Positions 1-8,906 of a stretch of DNA of 38,832 bases are shown piece by piece. Each line of letters opens with the position of its first letter. Position 1 is the first letter of the stretch. Position numbers and translations under genes: made by a program. Under the pieces are notes generated by a model that saw nothing but the letters and a program-made list of their open reading frames with translations, searched no databases and had not been told where the DNA came from. Source of the DNA: an uncultured Prevotella sp. (GTDB lineage: Bacteria > Bacteroidota > Bacteroidia > Bacteroidales > Bacteroidaceae); contig UQQN01000011.1 in NCBI GenBank assembly GCA_900543155.1, positions 1 to 38,832 on the forward strand, written 5' to 3'.

Positions 1-173
1 TTATCTCACCCCTAACGGGGTGACCCATTATAACTATACCTGAATTGTGGTATTTTTCATGTTTATTTTCGTTGAATATCAACTATTTATAACATCAAAG
101 CATCATCAAAACCATGCAGAAAAAATATGGATTTTGAACACCCTACCTAGCGGGTTAATCCATTATATCGTAC
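1..173. repeat. Dispersed host intergenic repeat, copy A
   Basis: This block has two recognisable parts that recur at 5051-5222. At 6-23 there is a 7-bp palindrome, TCACCCC-TAAC-GGGGTGA. At about 107-170 there is a 65-bp core that starts AAAACCATGCAGAAAAA and ends with a variant of ACCTAACGGGGTAACCCATT. The same parts flank the other side of the neighbouring tamB gene. No protein-coding gene is convincing here. It lies just downstream of the tamB stop, so it could act as a 3' processing or termination structure, but there is no clear U tract. It resembles REP or MITE-type intergenic repeats; that label is an inference. Confidence 0.6.
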
Positions 174-229
174 TTTTTCGACGACAAAATCCAATAAATC
201 GTTGTGCGGTTGTGTTTTATGTTCGACGC

Positions 230-3200
230 TTATTTTTTGTCATTCTCTTTTGTCTTCTTTGTTCTTTTCTTGTAACGAAAGAGTTGACCTAAATTGGTGA
301 AGTCGCGTTGCAATGTGATGCCCACACCTTGTGTGGTGAGCGAAGACTTGGTAAAGTAACGGTCGTTTGTCTCACTGTATGCACGCAAACTAATGTTGCC
401 ACGTGGTGTGAGAAGGTAACGAATGTCGAAGTCACCCACAAAGTTAGAGGTGTAAGATGGGTGGTCGCGGTAACCAAAGTTGCCATTGATAATTAAACGG
501 TCGTTGAGCAAACGACCTTGTAATAATCCGTCTACTTCCATTGTGTTCCAACCTTGTGTGCCAGGCATAAAGTTCGTGCCAAATGACCAGTTAGACTGAT
601 TGCCCAAAACTGATGAAATGGCAGAGTTTAGTTGGCTAGTTAGGGTAGTGGAGAGGAATGAACGCATGGCTGCGCCCGATTGTTGTGTACCCTCTTCTGT
701 GCCCGATGTACCAAGTGTGTTGGTGGTGAGGAAACGTCCTACGCCCAACAAGGCTATTACCTGTCGGCTCATATCCTCCTGGGTGGAGATGAGTTGACGC
801 ACCATTTGTTTCTCGTCTGACGATATATTGTGTAAATCGAGGTCGAAGTTTACTTGTGGTGCACGTGTTTTGCCTACAATATCGAGTATGCAGTCGGCAC
901 GTACGGTTTTACTAGCAAATCCTGAGGCATAGTTTAGGTCGCTCAGTGGCACACCTGTTACGGTGTAGAGTGTGTGGAGTGCCAAGTCTGCATCTAATGG
1001 ATTTCCACCAAACACAATATTGCTACCTTGTTTCAGTGTGAGCGTTTTGCGTATGATGTTTTGAATGCTGAGGTTATATTGTCCACGATCTACTACGTAT
1101 GTGCCATAAAGTTGGAATGCTCCCTTGTTGTGCCAATTTGCACGGAGTGTACCATTGCCATAGGTGGTAATCATGTCACCTGCTAATTCGTCGGTAATGA
1201 TGCGTATTTGTGCTGCAGGTGTAGCGTTGATAATAAAGTTGAGTTGAATGTCGGTTTCAGAGTCATTGTTTTTGTCGTCTTTTACCAACTCGTTTTTAGT
1301 CGCAGCAGTGGGAGTGTGTAATGTGTCGGGCTGTGTAGCGTGGAAGTGAATCATGCGGTCGTCTTTAGAGAAGGCAGACTGCAATCCCAGGTTATAAGTA
1401 AATGTGGTAGGGGCACAAGGTTCTACAATGATGTTTGCCACCAAGTGTCCGGGGTAACCCGAAATGCCAATACTTCCGCTGCCCGTAGTGGTGCTGTAGA
1501 AGGGTAGGCTGGGCTCTTGCGGTTGGTCGTAGCACAAGAGTCTTTGGGCAGTAATGTCGAAGTCGTATTGCAGATTTTTGAGGTGTTTGTGACGTAGTTC
1601 ACCATTTGCCAAACCTGTACCACCACGTCCATCTGTAAGAGCAAAGTTATGGAAGGCAAACTTGCCAGGAGTGAATAATACTTTTCCCTTATCAATGTGA
1701 TAGGTTACACCCGTAGCCATTACTTTGGCATTACCTGTAGCTTCGACTTCGCCATCGAAATCGAGTTTTTTGAATGGTCCATACAGACGTATGGCACCTG
1801 TAGCTTCTGCATTAAAGTTACCGAAAATGCCATCAATATATCGGCGCAAGAAGTCGAGACGTGTATGATTTGTTTGTATATAAAGATCGAGTCCTTTTTC
1901 AGCCAATGACACGTAGCCATCTACATGCGTGCCATGTCCTGAAGTATGCGGAAGTTGCATATCGGCATCAAGATTGATGCGGTTTTCGTGTTTATTCCAA
2001 TTGGCATTGATATGGGCATTTCCCATCTCGCCATCGTTAAAGGTGAAATGGGGCACATTGAGGGTGGCGTGTAATTGAGGTTGACCATTTTTTTGTGTAA
2101 AAACAGCTTGTCCTGTGGCTTGTCCGCCAAAACTTACCGCATCGAATTTTACGAGTTGCAGAATGTAGTCGATATCAATGTTTTGGAGTTGAGCAATAAT
2201 TGAGTCGTTGTGCCCAGGGGCAATCTCACCATTTATGGTAAGCGATTGGTTGTTGTGAACAAGGCTTACGCCCTTCATTCCTAATTGCTTATTGATGTAT
2301 GAAATATTACCCGATGATATGTTCCATAGGGTGTCGGCTAAGGCAAACTCTGTGGGTTGTATGTGCATGTCAAAGTTTACCCCTTTTTCGGTAGGCAAAA
2401 AACGGGTAATACTCTCAAAACTACCATTATAGCTTGCATCGTTAGTGCCACGCCAAGACACATTTGTGGTGAGTTCTCCATCGTGGGTGTCAAGTTGTGT
2501 GGCTATGCTGTAGTCTTGTCTTGATATGTTTTTGCGTGTTTGCAGCAGACAGTGGTAATTGTCGTTTTCACCATGCAAATAGATGCTAGGACGAATAAAC
2601 TCTTGACCGCCTACAGCTATTTTATCGGCAAAGATGGTAAGCGAAGAGTGTGCATCGCCTGTGTGGATATTGCCTTGTGCACGTAGAGTGCCATCTACAT
2701 TGATATCGACACCTAACATTTTGTGCAAAAAGTCTGTGCGCTTAAGTGTGGCATCAATGGCTAAGTTTGTGGTTGTATGGGCGTTGGCTGTATTCTTTAC
2801 TAAACCAGGCAAGCATTTGTTAGCAATGGCAAATAGTCCTTGCTTGATATTTGCAGGGTTGAGGTTGCCCGAAAGGTCGGCATCTAAGAAATCGCTGCGT
2901 ACAGTGAGATTTTGCTCGTGAGCTGCTGTGGTGTGGATGGATGCTTCTAAATTTTGAAGGGCATAGTCACCACGTTGGCTGTTTTGCATATTGAAGTTTT
3001 TCACATGCAGCATGGTGTTGGCAAATAGATTCTGCAAGTTGTCGACTTGTGCCTGGATATCACCGCTGAATGTAGCATTGTGGAAACCCGAATTTAGTCC
3101 TAAGGTGGCAGGAGCTATATGTGCGATGTGACCTTGCAGAGCAATGTTCGATACTTTGCCATTATTGAGTAGTGCCTGTGCATTTACCTGAAGATGGGCA

Positions 3201-4681
3201 TTAGGGTCGTTACTGCGTATGTTCGAAGCAATATGTCCATTTGCCAAATGTAGTTTAAGCCCAATATTGCGATAGGTGTAGTTGTTCCAAACAAAAGAGG
3301 TAATGGTGCCATCGGCATCAACTCGTGGTTGTTTAGGCTGGCTTAAATCTGCGATGAAATGGGTAGAAAGTGTAGCTTGTGAAGGTATTTTGTCGTTGTT
3401 AAGCAACTTATCGGGGAGGGCACGGAAAAGTTTGGCACGAGCATCTATCTTTTTACCATTGATTGTAGCATCGGCAGCAATTTCGCCTACTGAAGTTTTG
3501 GCAAAAAGGGTTGATTCTATATGTGCTTTTTCGTAAGAAAGGTTGCCATTGGCATTCACATTGCCAATTCTTGATAGTATATCTGCGGTGGATTTGGGTA
3601 ACTTTACCCATTGGGCTGCATCGTTAATAAGAGTTTGCGAAACACGTAGTGAGGATAATGCAAACTTAGTGTTTTGAAAAGCTTTTTTGCTATGGTCTAT
3701 TGTAATGTTGCCATTCACCGAAAGTCTGTTTTCGGTGTCAGTGATACAAAGCTGCGAAAATTGCCATTTTTGTGGGGTAAAAAAGAATGTGCTTGATACG
3801 TCTAATGTAAGATTCATGCCCTCAGGAAAATGAATAAAGGGCTTTAAATCGGTGGTTGAGATGCGCATTTTGTTGCTAGTTGCCCCTATGCGCAAGGTTG
3901 ACAAAAGAGATGAAAAATTTTTGCTTACGTCGTATGAGGCTATGAGTTGCCCTTGGTTAATGTGTGTATGGGGCATCTCTAAACAAAAATCTTCTATGCG
4001 TGCTTCGGTTTTGCTGGCATAGAGTTTAAAGTGCAAGTTATTAACTTGTAAACCCGAAGCTTCGTGAAAAGATAAAGAACGTATGCGCAGATTGATGGCA
4101 GAGTTAGTGATGCTTTTTAGGCTAATATTTGTGTTGATGTTTGACACCATCAAATGCTTCGTGTTGAACTTACCAGGTGTGTGTGGTGCATAAAGTTCGT
4201 TGTAAGCTACATTGACACGGCGCATAATGATGGAGTTAATGCGCAGATTTAACTTTGACTTTTTGGTTTTATCTTTGCTCGATAGCGCGTCAATCACAAA
4301 CTGATAGTTGGCAGCACTGTCTGCTTTTTCTTTGTAGAGGTTTATGTGGCTATCGAGTAACGATACCGTACGCAAAGAAAGTTGCTCTTTAAAAAGCGAA
4401 CGTAATTCTATTTTTGCTGAAGCCACATGCGAGGAAAGCATTTGTTTCCCTTTTAAGTCTTTTATTTCTAAATCTCTGATTATGAGTCTGTTAAATAGTC
4501 CAACTTCAATTCTTGATATAGAAACCTCTGTGCCGAGTTTTTCGCTTAAAGCTTGTGCTATGGTGTGCGTAATCCATTGTTCAGAAGGTCCAAAGTTGAG
4601 TATACCCAACAACAAGACGTATGCGCCAATTATGGTGCATACAACTGCGCGTAATATGTTGCGTAATTTATTGGATTTCAC
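230..4681 (-). CDS. TamB-like translocation and assembly module protein (DUF490)
   Basis: This 1483-aa protein has one N-terminal membrane anchor (about residues 10-30, with VVCTIIGAYVLLLGIL), then a very long repetitive beta-rich region. It ends in a domain typical of the TamB/DUF490 family, with a polar basic tail (KKRTKKTKENDKK). TamB-like proteins are inner-membrane-anchored periplasmic bridges that work with a BamA/TamA-type outer-membrane partner in outer-membrane protein assembly or lipid transport. The length fits the Bacteroidetes family members, which are often about 1450-1700 aa. The start is GTG at 4681: in-frame codons upstream reach a stop without an ATG. A promoter-like TAACTTTG lies about 57 bp upstream. 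No partner gene is adjacent in this window. The family assignment is firm, the exact role is inferred. Confidence 0.85.
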   Translation of the reverse strand: MKSNKLRNILRAVVCTIIGAYVLLLGILNFGPSEQWITHTIAQALSEKLGTEVSISRIEVGLFNRLIIRDLEIKDLKGKQMLSSHVASAKIELRSLFKEQLSLRTVSLLDSHINLYKEKADSAANYQFVIDALSSKDKTKKSKLNLRINSIIMRRVNVAYNELYAPHTPGKFNTKHLMVSNINTNISLKSITNSAINLRIRSLSFHEASGLQVNNLHFKLYASKTEARIEDFCLEMPHTHINQGQLIASYDVSKNFSSLLSTLRIGATSNKMRISTTDLKPFIHFPEGMNLTLDVSSTFFFTPQKWQFSQLCITDTENRLSVNGNITIDHSKKAFQNTKFALSSLRVSQTLINDAAQWVKLPKSTADILSRIGNVNANGNLSYEKAHIESTLFAKTSVGEIAADATINGKKIDARAKLFRALPDKLLNNDKIPSQATLSTHFIADLSQPKQPRVDADGTITSFVWNNYTYRNIGLKLHLANGHIASNIRSNDPNAHLQVNAQALLNNGKVSNIALQGHIAHIAPATLGLNSGFHNATFSGDIQAQVDNLQNLFANTMLHVKNFNMQNSQRGDYALQNLEASIHTTAAHEQNLTVRSDFLDADLSGNLNPANIKQGLFAIANKCLPGLVKNTANAHTTTNLAIDATLKRTDFLHKMLGVDINVDGTLRAQGNIHTGDAHSSLTIFADKIAVGGQEFIRPSIYLHGENDNYHCLLQTRKNISRQDYSIATQLDTHDGELTTNVSWRGTNDASYNGSFESITRFLPTEKGVNFDMHIQPTEFALADTLWNISSGNISYINKQLGMKGVSLVHNNQSLTINGEIAPGHNDSIIAQLQNIDIDYILQLVKFDAVSFGGQATGQAVFTQKNGQPQLHATLNVPHFTFNDGEMGNAHINANWNKHENRINLDADMQLPHTSGHGTHVDGYVSLAEKGLDLYIQTNHTRLDFLRRYIDGIFGNFNAEATGAIRLYGPFKKLDFDGEVEATGNAKVMATGVTYHIDKGKVLFTPGKFAFHNFALTDGRGGTGLANGELRHKHLKNLQYDFDITAQRLLCYDQPQEPSLPFYSTTTGSGSIGISGYPGHLVANIIVEPCAPTTFTYNLGLQSAFSKDDRMIHFHATQPDTLHTPTAATKNELVKDDKNNDSETDIQLNFIINATPAAQIRIITDELAGDMITTYGNGTLRANWHNKGAFQLYGTYVVDRGQYNLSIQNIIRKTLTLKQGSNIVFGGNPLDADLALHTLYTVTGVPLSDLNYASGFASKTVRADCILDIVGKTRAPQVNFDLDLHNISSDEKQMVRQLISTQEDMSRQVIALLGVGRFLTTNTLGTSGTEEGTQQSGAAMRSFLSTTLTSQLNSAISSVLGNQSNWSFGTNFMPGTQGWNTMEVDGLLQGRLLNDRLIINGNFGYRDHPSYTSNFVGDFDIRYLLTPRGNISLRAYSETNDRYFTKSSLTTQGVGITLQRDFTNLGQLFRYKKRTKKTKENDKK

Positions 4682-4737
4682 GTGGATATAGCTTATTACT
4701 TAATGCTGAGGCTTAAGTGTGCTTTTGCCTTAGTGTA

Positions 4738-4745
4738 CAAAGTTA
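4738..4745 (-). promoter_or_regulatory. Probable -7 promoter element for tamB
   Basis: On the minus strand this reads TAACTTTG, a full match to the Bacteroidetes -7 consensus TAnnTTTG. It would start transcription about 50 nt before the GTG start of the TamB-like gene. No good -33 TTG/TTTG was seen at the usual 19-20 bp spacing, so this is a half-supported promoter. Confidence 0.45.
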
Positions 4746-4958
4746 CTGTTTTTTGCGTAAGATGACGATGTTTTATCGGCTTTTTTGGGGTGTGATGTTT
4801 AAAATTTATCAAATGTTCTGCATGGCTTTGTTTGCCAAGTTTTATATTATGGCGCAAGTTTTCCCCATGGGGAAACTTGCACCATAAATATATGCGACTT
4901 GAGGTAATCAAAACGACACGCACGTCCTATGAAAACGGCTGTTCGCCTAGGCCCAATC

Positions 4959-4976
4959 TCACCCATAACAGGGTGA
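4959..4976. repeat. REP-like palindrome in the tamB upstream region
   Basis: TCACCC and GGGTGA form a 6-bp inverted repeat around ATAACA. It is a diverged copy of the palindromes at 6-23 and 5055-5071 (TCACCCCTAACGGGG type), so the same short palindrome occurs three times around tamB. Confidence 0.5.
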
Positions 4977-5003
4977 CCCGTTTGGTTGTGGTGTAACATA
5001 TAA

Positions 5004-5044
5004 CCAGGCATGTGAAGTAGAACAAGTTCTCTTCACATACCTGG
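5004..5044. repeat. Long near-perfect hairpin between the ABC exporter and tamB
   Basis: The left arm CCAGGCATGTGAAGTAGAAC and the right arm GTTCTCTTCACATACCTGG pair over about 19 positions with a 2-nt loop, one mismatch and one bulged T. In minus-strand RNA, the sense of both flanking genes, the mismatch becomes a G-U pair. There is no T tract after it in that direction, so it looks more like a repeat palindrome or mRNA stabiliser than an intrinsic terminator. Confidence 0.55.
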
Positions 5045-5050
5045 CTACCT

Positions 5051-5222
5051 TATCTCACCCCTAACGGGGTAACCCATTAAAATAACACACGAATTAAGGC
5101 ATTTTCTGCATTTATTCTTTTTGAATATCAATTATTTACGATATTAATTTTTATCAAAACCATGCAGAAAAATATTATAGATTTTGAACACCTTACCTAA
5201 CGGGGTAACCCATTTAAACATG
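5051..5222. repeat. Dispersed host intergenic repeat, copy B
   Basis: This is a diverged second copy of the block at 1-173. It has the same opening TATCTCACCCCTAACGGGGT, the shared middle TTGAATATCAA-TATTTA, and the 65-bp core with ACCATGCAGAAAAA at about 5154-5215. The order of the parts is the same in both copies, so the whole ~170-bp unit is repeated, not only its palindrome. The 4682-5346 gap contains no convincing gene. Confidence 0.65.
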
Positions 5223-5246
5223 CCCCTTATCAAGGTCAAAAATCCG

Positions 5247-5312
5247 ATAAAACCATGCAGAAAAAAATTATGGATTTTGAACACCTTACTTAACGGGGTA
5301 ATCCATTATAAC
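5247..5312. repeat. Dispersed host intergenic repeat, partial copy C (core only)
   Basis: The 65-bp core alone is repeated immediately after copy B: AAAACCATGCAGAAAAA, then GATTTTGAACACCTTAC, then TTAACGGGGTAATCCATT. It sits about 35 bp beyond the stop of the ABC exporter gene, which is read on the minus strand. Confidence 0.6.
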
Positions 5313-5346
5313 AATACATTAAAAAGTTTGTGTCAAAAAAATACGC

Positions 5347-6984
5347 TTACAACTCTAACTTTTGATCAGCATATTTCAGAACTAAAGGTCTGTGGGTGAT
5401 GAAAATGAGTGTGCGGTTGGGGTAATGGGTGATAATGCGCTTGAGCACATTCTCTTCTGTTTCAGGGTCGAGTGAAGAGGTCGCCTCATCGAAAATATAG
5501 ATATTGCCTTTCGACAAAAGGGCACGGGCAATGGCTATGCGTTGGGCTTGTCCTTCTGAGAGTCCATCGCCTGATTCGCCACAAATGGTGTCTAATCCGT
5601 TGCTCTTTTTATAAACAAACTCAGCATCTGCTAAATAGAGGGCTGTTTTTATGTCTTCTTCGGTTGCATGAGGGTTACCTTGCAACAAATTGCTGCGGAT
5701 GGTTCCCGAAAAGAGCGTATTTCCCTGTGGTACATACGAGAAGTTTGCACGCATATTGGCTTCCATTGTATAGGATTTGCCCGAAGCATCGACCATAGAC
5801 ACGGTGCCCTCGCAAGGCTTGATGAGTGATAATAACAAACGAATAAGGGTGGTTTTTCCTGCTCCTGTTTTACCCACAATAGCTGTTACACTTCCTGCAG
5901 GGAATGTGTAATTGAAATCATTGAAAATTAAGCGTGATTTGTTTGTGTATTGAAATTTTACTTTATCTAAATTAAGTCCTACGGGACCTTTAAGAATGAG
6001 CGGTTCTTGTTGCTCTTCTTGCGATATGTCTTCAAGCTCCATAAGTCGTTCGGCTGCAGTAAACGAGGTGATGAATATGGGGACAAATTTAGACAAGTTG
6101 CGCACAGGATTTTGTATCTGTCCTACTAACTGTATGAAGGCAAGCATGGCGCCATAAGTGATGAGACCTTGCGAAAGACTGGTGGTGCCCCATACAAAGG
6201 TTACAAAATAGCCTGTGCCAAAACCTATATTTAGCAAACTCGATGATATTGTAGAGTAGCGTGTGCGCTGTAAAATCACATTATGGAGTGAACTTTGCTG
6301 TGTGTTGAGTTTTTCAATGAAGAAAGAAACTTTTTGCAAGGTTTTTACCACAAGCACGTGTTGTAGGGTTTCTTGTATTAGAGATTGTATGCGGCTATCC
6401 TCATCGCGTGCTTCGTGGGTGAGCTTGCGCATTTTCTTTACATAAAGCTTGCTGCTGACGATGAAAACGGGAATAATGCATACGATAATCACAGCCAAAG
6501 TTTTGTCCATAAAAAAGAGCAAGAAGAAGGCTCCCACAAACTGTGTGAGTGTGGTGATGAGCGATGGGATGCTTTCTGTAATGAAGTTTACCACATCGTT
6601 TACATCGTGCTCAATGCGGTTTGTGAGGTTGCCCGTGTGATATTTTTTGAGTGCAGTCCATTCACTATTGAGCAACTTCGAAAATATGTGTCGACGCATA
6701 CTGTTTTGAGCCTTTACCCCTAAAATAGCTCGTATCCATCGCGAAGAAAGACTTAACAGTATGCGTGCCACCATGACAAGCGCTATAAGCCCAAAGGCTT
6801 GTGTAAGGGTGATGGTGTTGTTATTGTGGGTAGCTACATCGACTGCCAATTTGGTGGTCCAAACAAAGGCCAAATCGAGAAAAACAAGTGCTACACCCAC
6901 TATGGTGTTGAGAAATGTTTGTAACCTATGCCCTTTGAGCAGATGGGTGAGGTAGTGTATGATTTGTGGAATAGGGCGTGTCAT
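5347..6984 (-). CDS. ABC transporter, fused permease and ATP-binding protein
   Basis: This 545-aa protein is a half-size type I ABC exporter. The first ~300 residues hold the six-helix membrane domain and the last ~220 the nucleotide-binding domain. Visible motifs are Walker A (GKTGAGKTT), a Q-loop region (YVPQGNTLFSG), a signature variant LSEGQAQR in place of LSGGQ, Walker B with catalytic Glu (IYIFDEATSSLD) and the switch His (TLIFITHRP). It should work as a homodimer exporting a lipid, peptide or drug; the substrate cannot be read from sequence. The ATG at 6984 is a normal start and nothing supports a longer form. It stands alone, with nadK upstream on the same strand about 100 bp away. 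Confidence 0.88.
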   Translation of the reverse strand: MTRPIPQIIHYLTHLLKGHRLQTFLNTIVGVALVFLDLAFVWTTKLAVDVATHNNNTITLTQAFGLIALVMVARILLSLSSRWIRAILGVKAQNSMRRHIFSKLLNSEWTALKKYHTGNLTNRIEHDVNDVVNFITESIPSLITTLTQFVGAFFLLFFMDKTLAVIIVCIIPVFIVSSKLYVKKMRKLTHEARDEDSRIQSLIQETLQHVLVVKTLQKVSFFIEKLNTQQSSLHNVILQRTRYSTISSSLLNIGFGTGYFVTFVWGTTSLSQGLITYGAMLAFIQLVGQIQNPVRNLSKFVPIFITSFTAAERLMELEDISQEEQQEPLILKGPVGLNLDKVKFQYTNKSRLIFNDFNYTFPAGSVTAIVGKTGAGKTTLIRLLLSLIKPCEGTVSMVDASGKSYTMEANMRANFSYVPQGNTLFSGTIRSNLLQGNPHATEEDIKTALYLADAEFVYKKSNGLDTICGESGDGLSEGQAQRIAIARALLSKGNIYIFDEATSSLDPETEENVLKRIITHYPNRTLIFITHRPLVLKYADQKLEL

Positions 6985-7086
6985 ATAGAGAAGGGAAAGA
7001 AGAGCATGAGTAAGTGATAGGAGATGTCTAAGTTTGCAAATTAAGGGTTGATGGCTAATTTGCGTAGACGCATTTTAGAATCACCC

Positions 7087-7911
7087 TTATGCGCGGTGGT
7101 CGGCACCCCACATCATCTTGTCTCTTAGTGTTTCAAAAAAGTGTTTGTGTGCTATTTTTATAACTTTAACGGCATAGGGAGCACACTTCGCGGTGATAGT
7201 GGTTGCATGGTTTAAGCTTTCGCTCTGACCATCGCAAGCTAAAAGAAAGTTGTTGGTGCGGCTGCGTACTTCCATTTTTATTTCAACGTCGTCTCTAACC
7301 ACAACGGGGCGAACAGCTAAACTATGGGGTGCAATAGGGGCTATGCAAAAGGTGCCCGATTGTGGTACTAACACTGGACCACCTACGCTGAGCGAATAGC
7401 CCGTAGAACCTGTGGGGGTTGACACGATAAGTCCGTCAGCCAGGTAGTTGGTTAAGAAATTGTCGTTTACGTAGGTATTGATTTCGATGAGCGAAGAATT
7501 GTCGTGCTTTAACACAGCAACTTCGTTTAAGGCAAAGGGATAAAAGTCTGATCGTACCCCATTTTTCATTACCTCTAATGCCTTGCGGTTTTCTATCACA
7601 TAATCGCCTTTGCAAAGTGCTTCGAGCGAGGTGTTGATGTTCTCGGGCGAGATGTCGGCAAGAAATCCTAAGCGTCCAGTGTTAATGCCAAGAATGGGTA
7701 TACCGCTTGAACCCACTAAGGCTGCGGTGCCTAAAAAGGTGCCATCGCCACCAATCGAAATAGCTACATCAACTTGGGGAAGTGTTTCCTTGCTGAATAT
7801 TTCAACATTGTTTAGCACTACATCTAAGTTGTGATCTATGAAATCGGCAAAGTCGCTCTCTACCCATATTTGGACACCTAATTCTTCAAGTTTCTTAAAA
7901 ATACGCGCCAC
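7087..7911 (-). CDS. nadK: NAD kinase (5' end displaced by a frameshift)
   Basis: NAD kinase phosphorylates NAD to NADP with ATP, in the cytoplasm. The 274-aa open frame has the family's catalytic GGDGT at residues 54-58 and the NAD-binding TGSTGYSLSVGGP segment near residue 170. The only in-frame start here is GTG at 7911, with a stop just upstream at 7924-7926. A second frame runs from ATG at 7976 and encodes the expected N-terminus (MNYSNLKFALFGNIYQTKK), matching the FGN-YQ strand that opens Bacteroidales NadK. The two frames meet at a run of seven As (7919-7925 on the plus strand as T). One extra A, or a -1 slip, would give a normal-length protein. The gene may be intact with a sequencing indel, use slippage, or start at the GTG. 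Confidence 0.85.
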   Translation of the reverse strand: MARIFKKLEELGVQIWVESDFADFIDHNLDVVLNNVEIFSKETLPQVDVAISIGGDGTFLGTAALVGSSGIPILGINTGRLGFLADISPENINTSLEALCKGDYVIENRKALEVMKNGVRSDFYPFALNEVAVLKHDNSSLIEINTYVNDNFLTNYLADGLIVSTPTGSTGYSLSVGGPVLVPQSGTFCIAPIAPHSLAVRPVVVRDDVEIKMEVRSRTNNFLLACDGQSESLNHATTITAKCAPYAVKVIKIAHKHFFETLRDKMMWGADHRA

Positions 7912-7976
7912 ATATTGGTTTTTTTAGTTTGATATATGTTGCCGAATAAAGCAAATTTGAGATTTGAATAATTCAT
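7912..7976 (-). other. nadK: Out-of-frame 5' segment of nadK
   Basis: Starting at ATG 7976 this short segment encodes about 19 residues, MNYSNLKFALFGNIYQTKK. It is the expected beginning of NAD kinase but lies one nucleotide out of frame with the rest. The joining sequence is ACT-AAA-AAA-ACC. Moving back one base after AAA-AAA gives AAC-CAA-TAT-GTG-GCG, which reads straight into the main frame (NQYVARIFKK). Confidence 0.6.
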
Positions 7977-8056
7977 ATCAGGCTAAAATAATTTAATTGT
8001 TAGGGTTAGAATCTTAAATTTTGATATAGAGGTGTACGCGGAATTATAAAAAATCG

Positions 8057-8064
8057 TACTTTTG
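8057..8064 (+). promoter_or_regulatory. Probable -7 promoter element for pdxJ
   Basis: TACTTTTG matches TAnnTTTG and lies 63 bp before the chosen pdxJ start, in the divergent spacer between nadK and pdxJ. No -33 element at the usual spacing was found. Confidence 0.4.
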
Positions 8065-8127
8065 TATCAAACAAAAAACTAACAAGCGCAAATTTACATC
8101 TTTCGTTTGGATTATCGATCAATTAAC

Positions 8128-8841
8128 ATGACAAAGTTAAGTGTAAATATTAATAAAATAGCCACTTTACGCAATGCGCGTGGTGGTAATAATCCTGATG
8201 TGGTACGTGTGGCATTGGATTGTGAACGATTCGGTGCACAGGGCATTACGGTTCATCCCAGACCGGATGAAAGACATATTCGTCATCAAGATGTTTTTGA
8301 TCTGCGACCGCAACTCTCTACAGAGTTTAACATAGAAGGCTATCCAAGTGAGGATTTTTGCAATCTTGTGATAAAAGCTAAGCCTGCTCAAGTTACATTG
8401 GTGCCCGATGCTCCCGATCAGTTGACTTCGAACCACGGATGGGATACAAAGAATAATATTGAATTTCTTACACCGATTGTAAAACGTTTTAAGGATGCGG
8501 GTATTAGAGTAAGCATTTTTATTGATCCCGATAAAGAAATGGCTGATTATGCCAAACAAATTGGGGCAGACCGTGTGGAACTCTATACTGAACCTTATGC
8601 TTCGCAATATGCTACGGACAGAGAAAAGGCTATTGCTCCTTTTATAGAGGCTGCTCGTCATTGTCGCGAAATAGGGTTGGGGTTAAATGCCGGACACGAC
8701 CTTAGTTTGCAAAACTTAGCATACTTCCACGCTTGTATCCCTTGGGTTGACGAGGTTAGTATCGGTCATGCATTAATTTGTGACGCCCTCTACTTGGGAT
8801 TAAGAGAAACGATTAAGGAGTATCTTAACTGCTTAAAATAA
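8128..8841 (+). CDS. pdxJ: Pyridoxine 5'-phosphate synthase
   Basis: PdxJ condenses 3-amino-1-hydroxyacetone phosphate with 1-deoxyxylulose 5-phosphate to make pyridoxine 5'-phosphate, the last ring-forming step of the DXP-dependent vitamin B6 pathway. The 237-aa product is full length for the family. Recognisable segments are the start MTKLSVNINKIATLRNARGG, the phosphate-binding HPRPDERHI near residue 45, GLNAGHDLSLQNL and the C-terminal EVSIGHALI. The ATG at 8128 is preferred over the upstream TTG at 8107, because known PdxJ proteins begin at this point. It is first in a rightward group with the DJ-1 gene, recG and a transporter. This order differs from the exbB/tonB neighbourhood I would expect in Bacteroides. 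Confidence 0.93.
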   Translation: MTKLSVNINKIATLRNARGGNNPDVVRVALDCERFGAQGITVHPRPDERHIRHQDVFDLRPQLSTEFNIEGYPSEDFCNLVIKAKPAQVTLVPDAPDQLTSNHGWDTKNNIEFLTPIVKRFKDAGIRVSIFIDPDKEMADYAKQIGADRVELYTEPYASQYATDREKAIAPFIEAARHCREIGLGLNAGHDLSLQNLAYFHACIPWVDEVSIGHALICDALYLGLRETIKEYLNCLK

Positions 8842-8906
8842 GCACGGTTCTAAAGATTTGAACCTAAATTACATATAACTATAACATTTTTCGAAAAAAG
8901 AAGGAA

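Noticed and set aside
47..292. 81-aa plus-strand ORF near the window start
   Set aside because: It lies within the dispersed repeat and the 3' end of tamB; composition looks like translated intergenic DNA.
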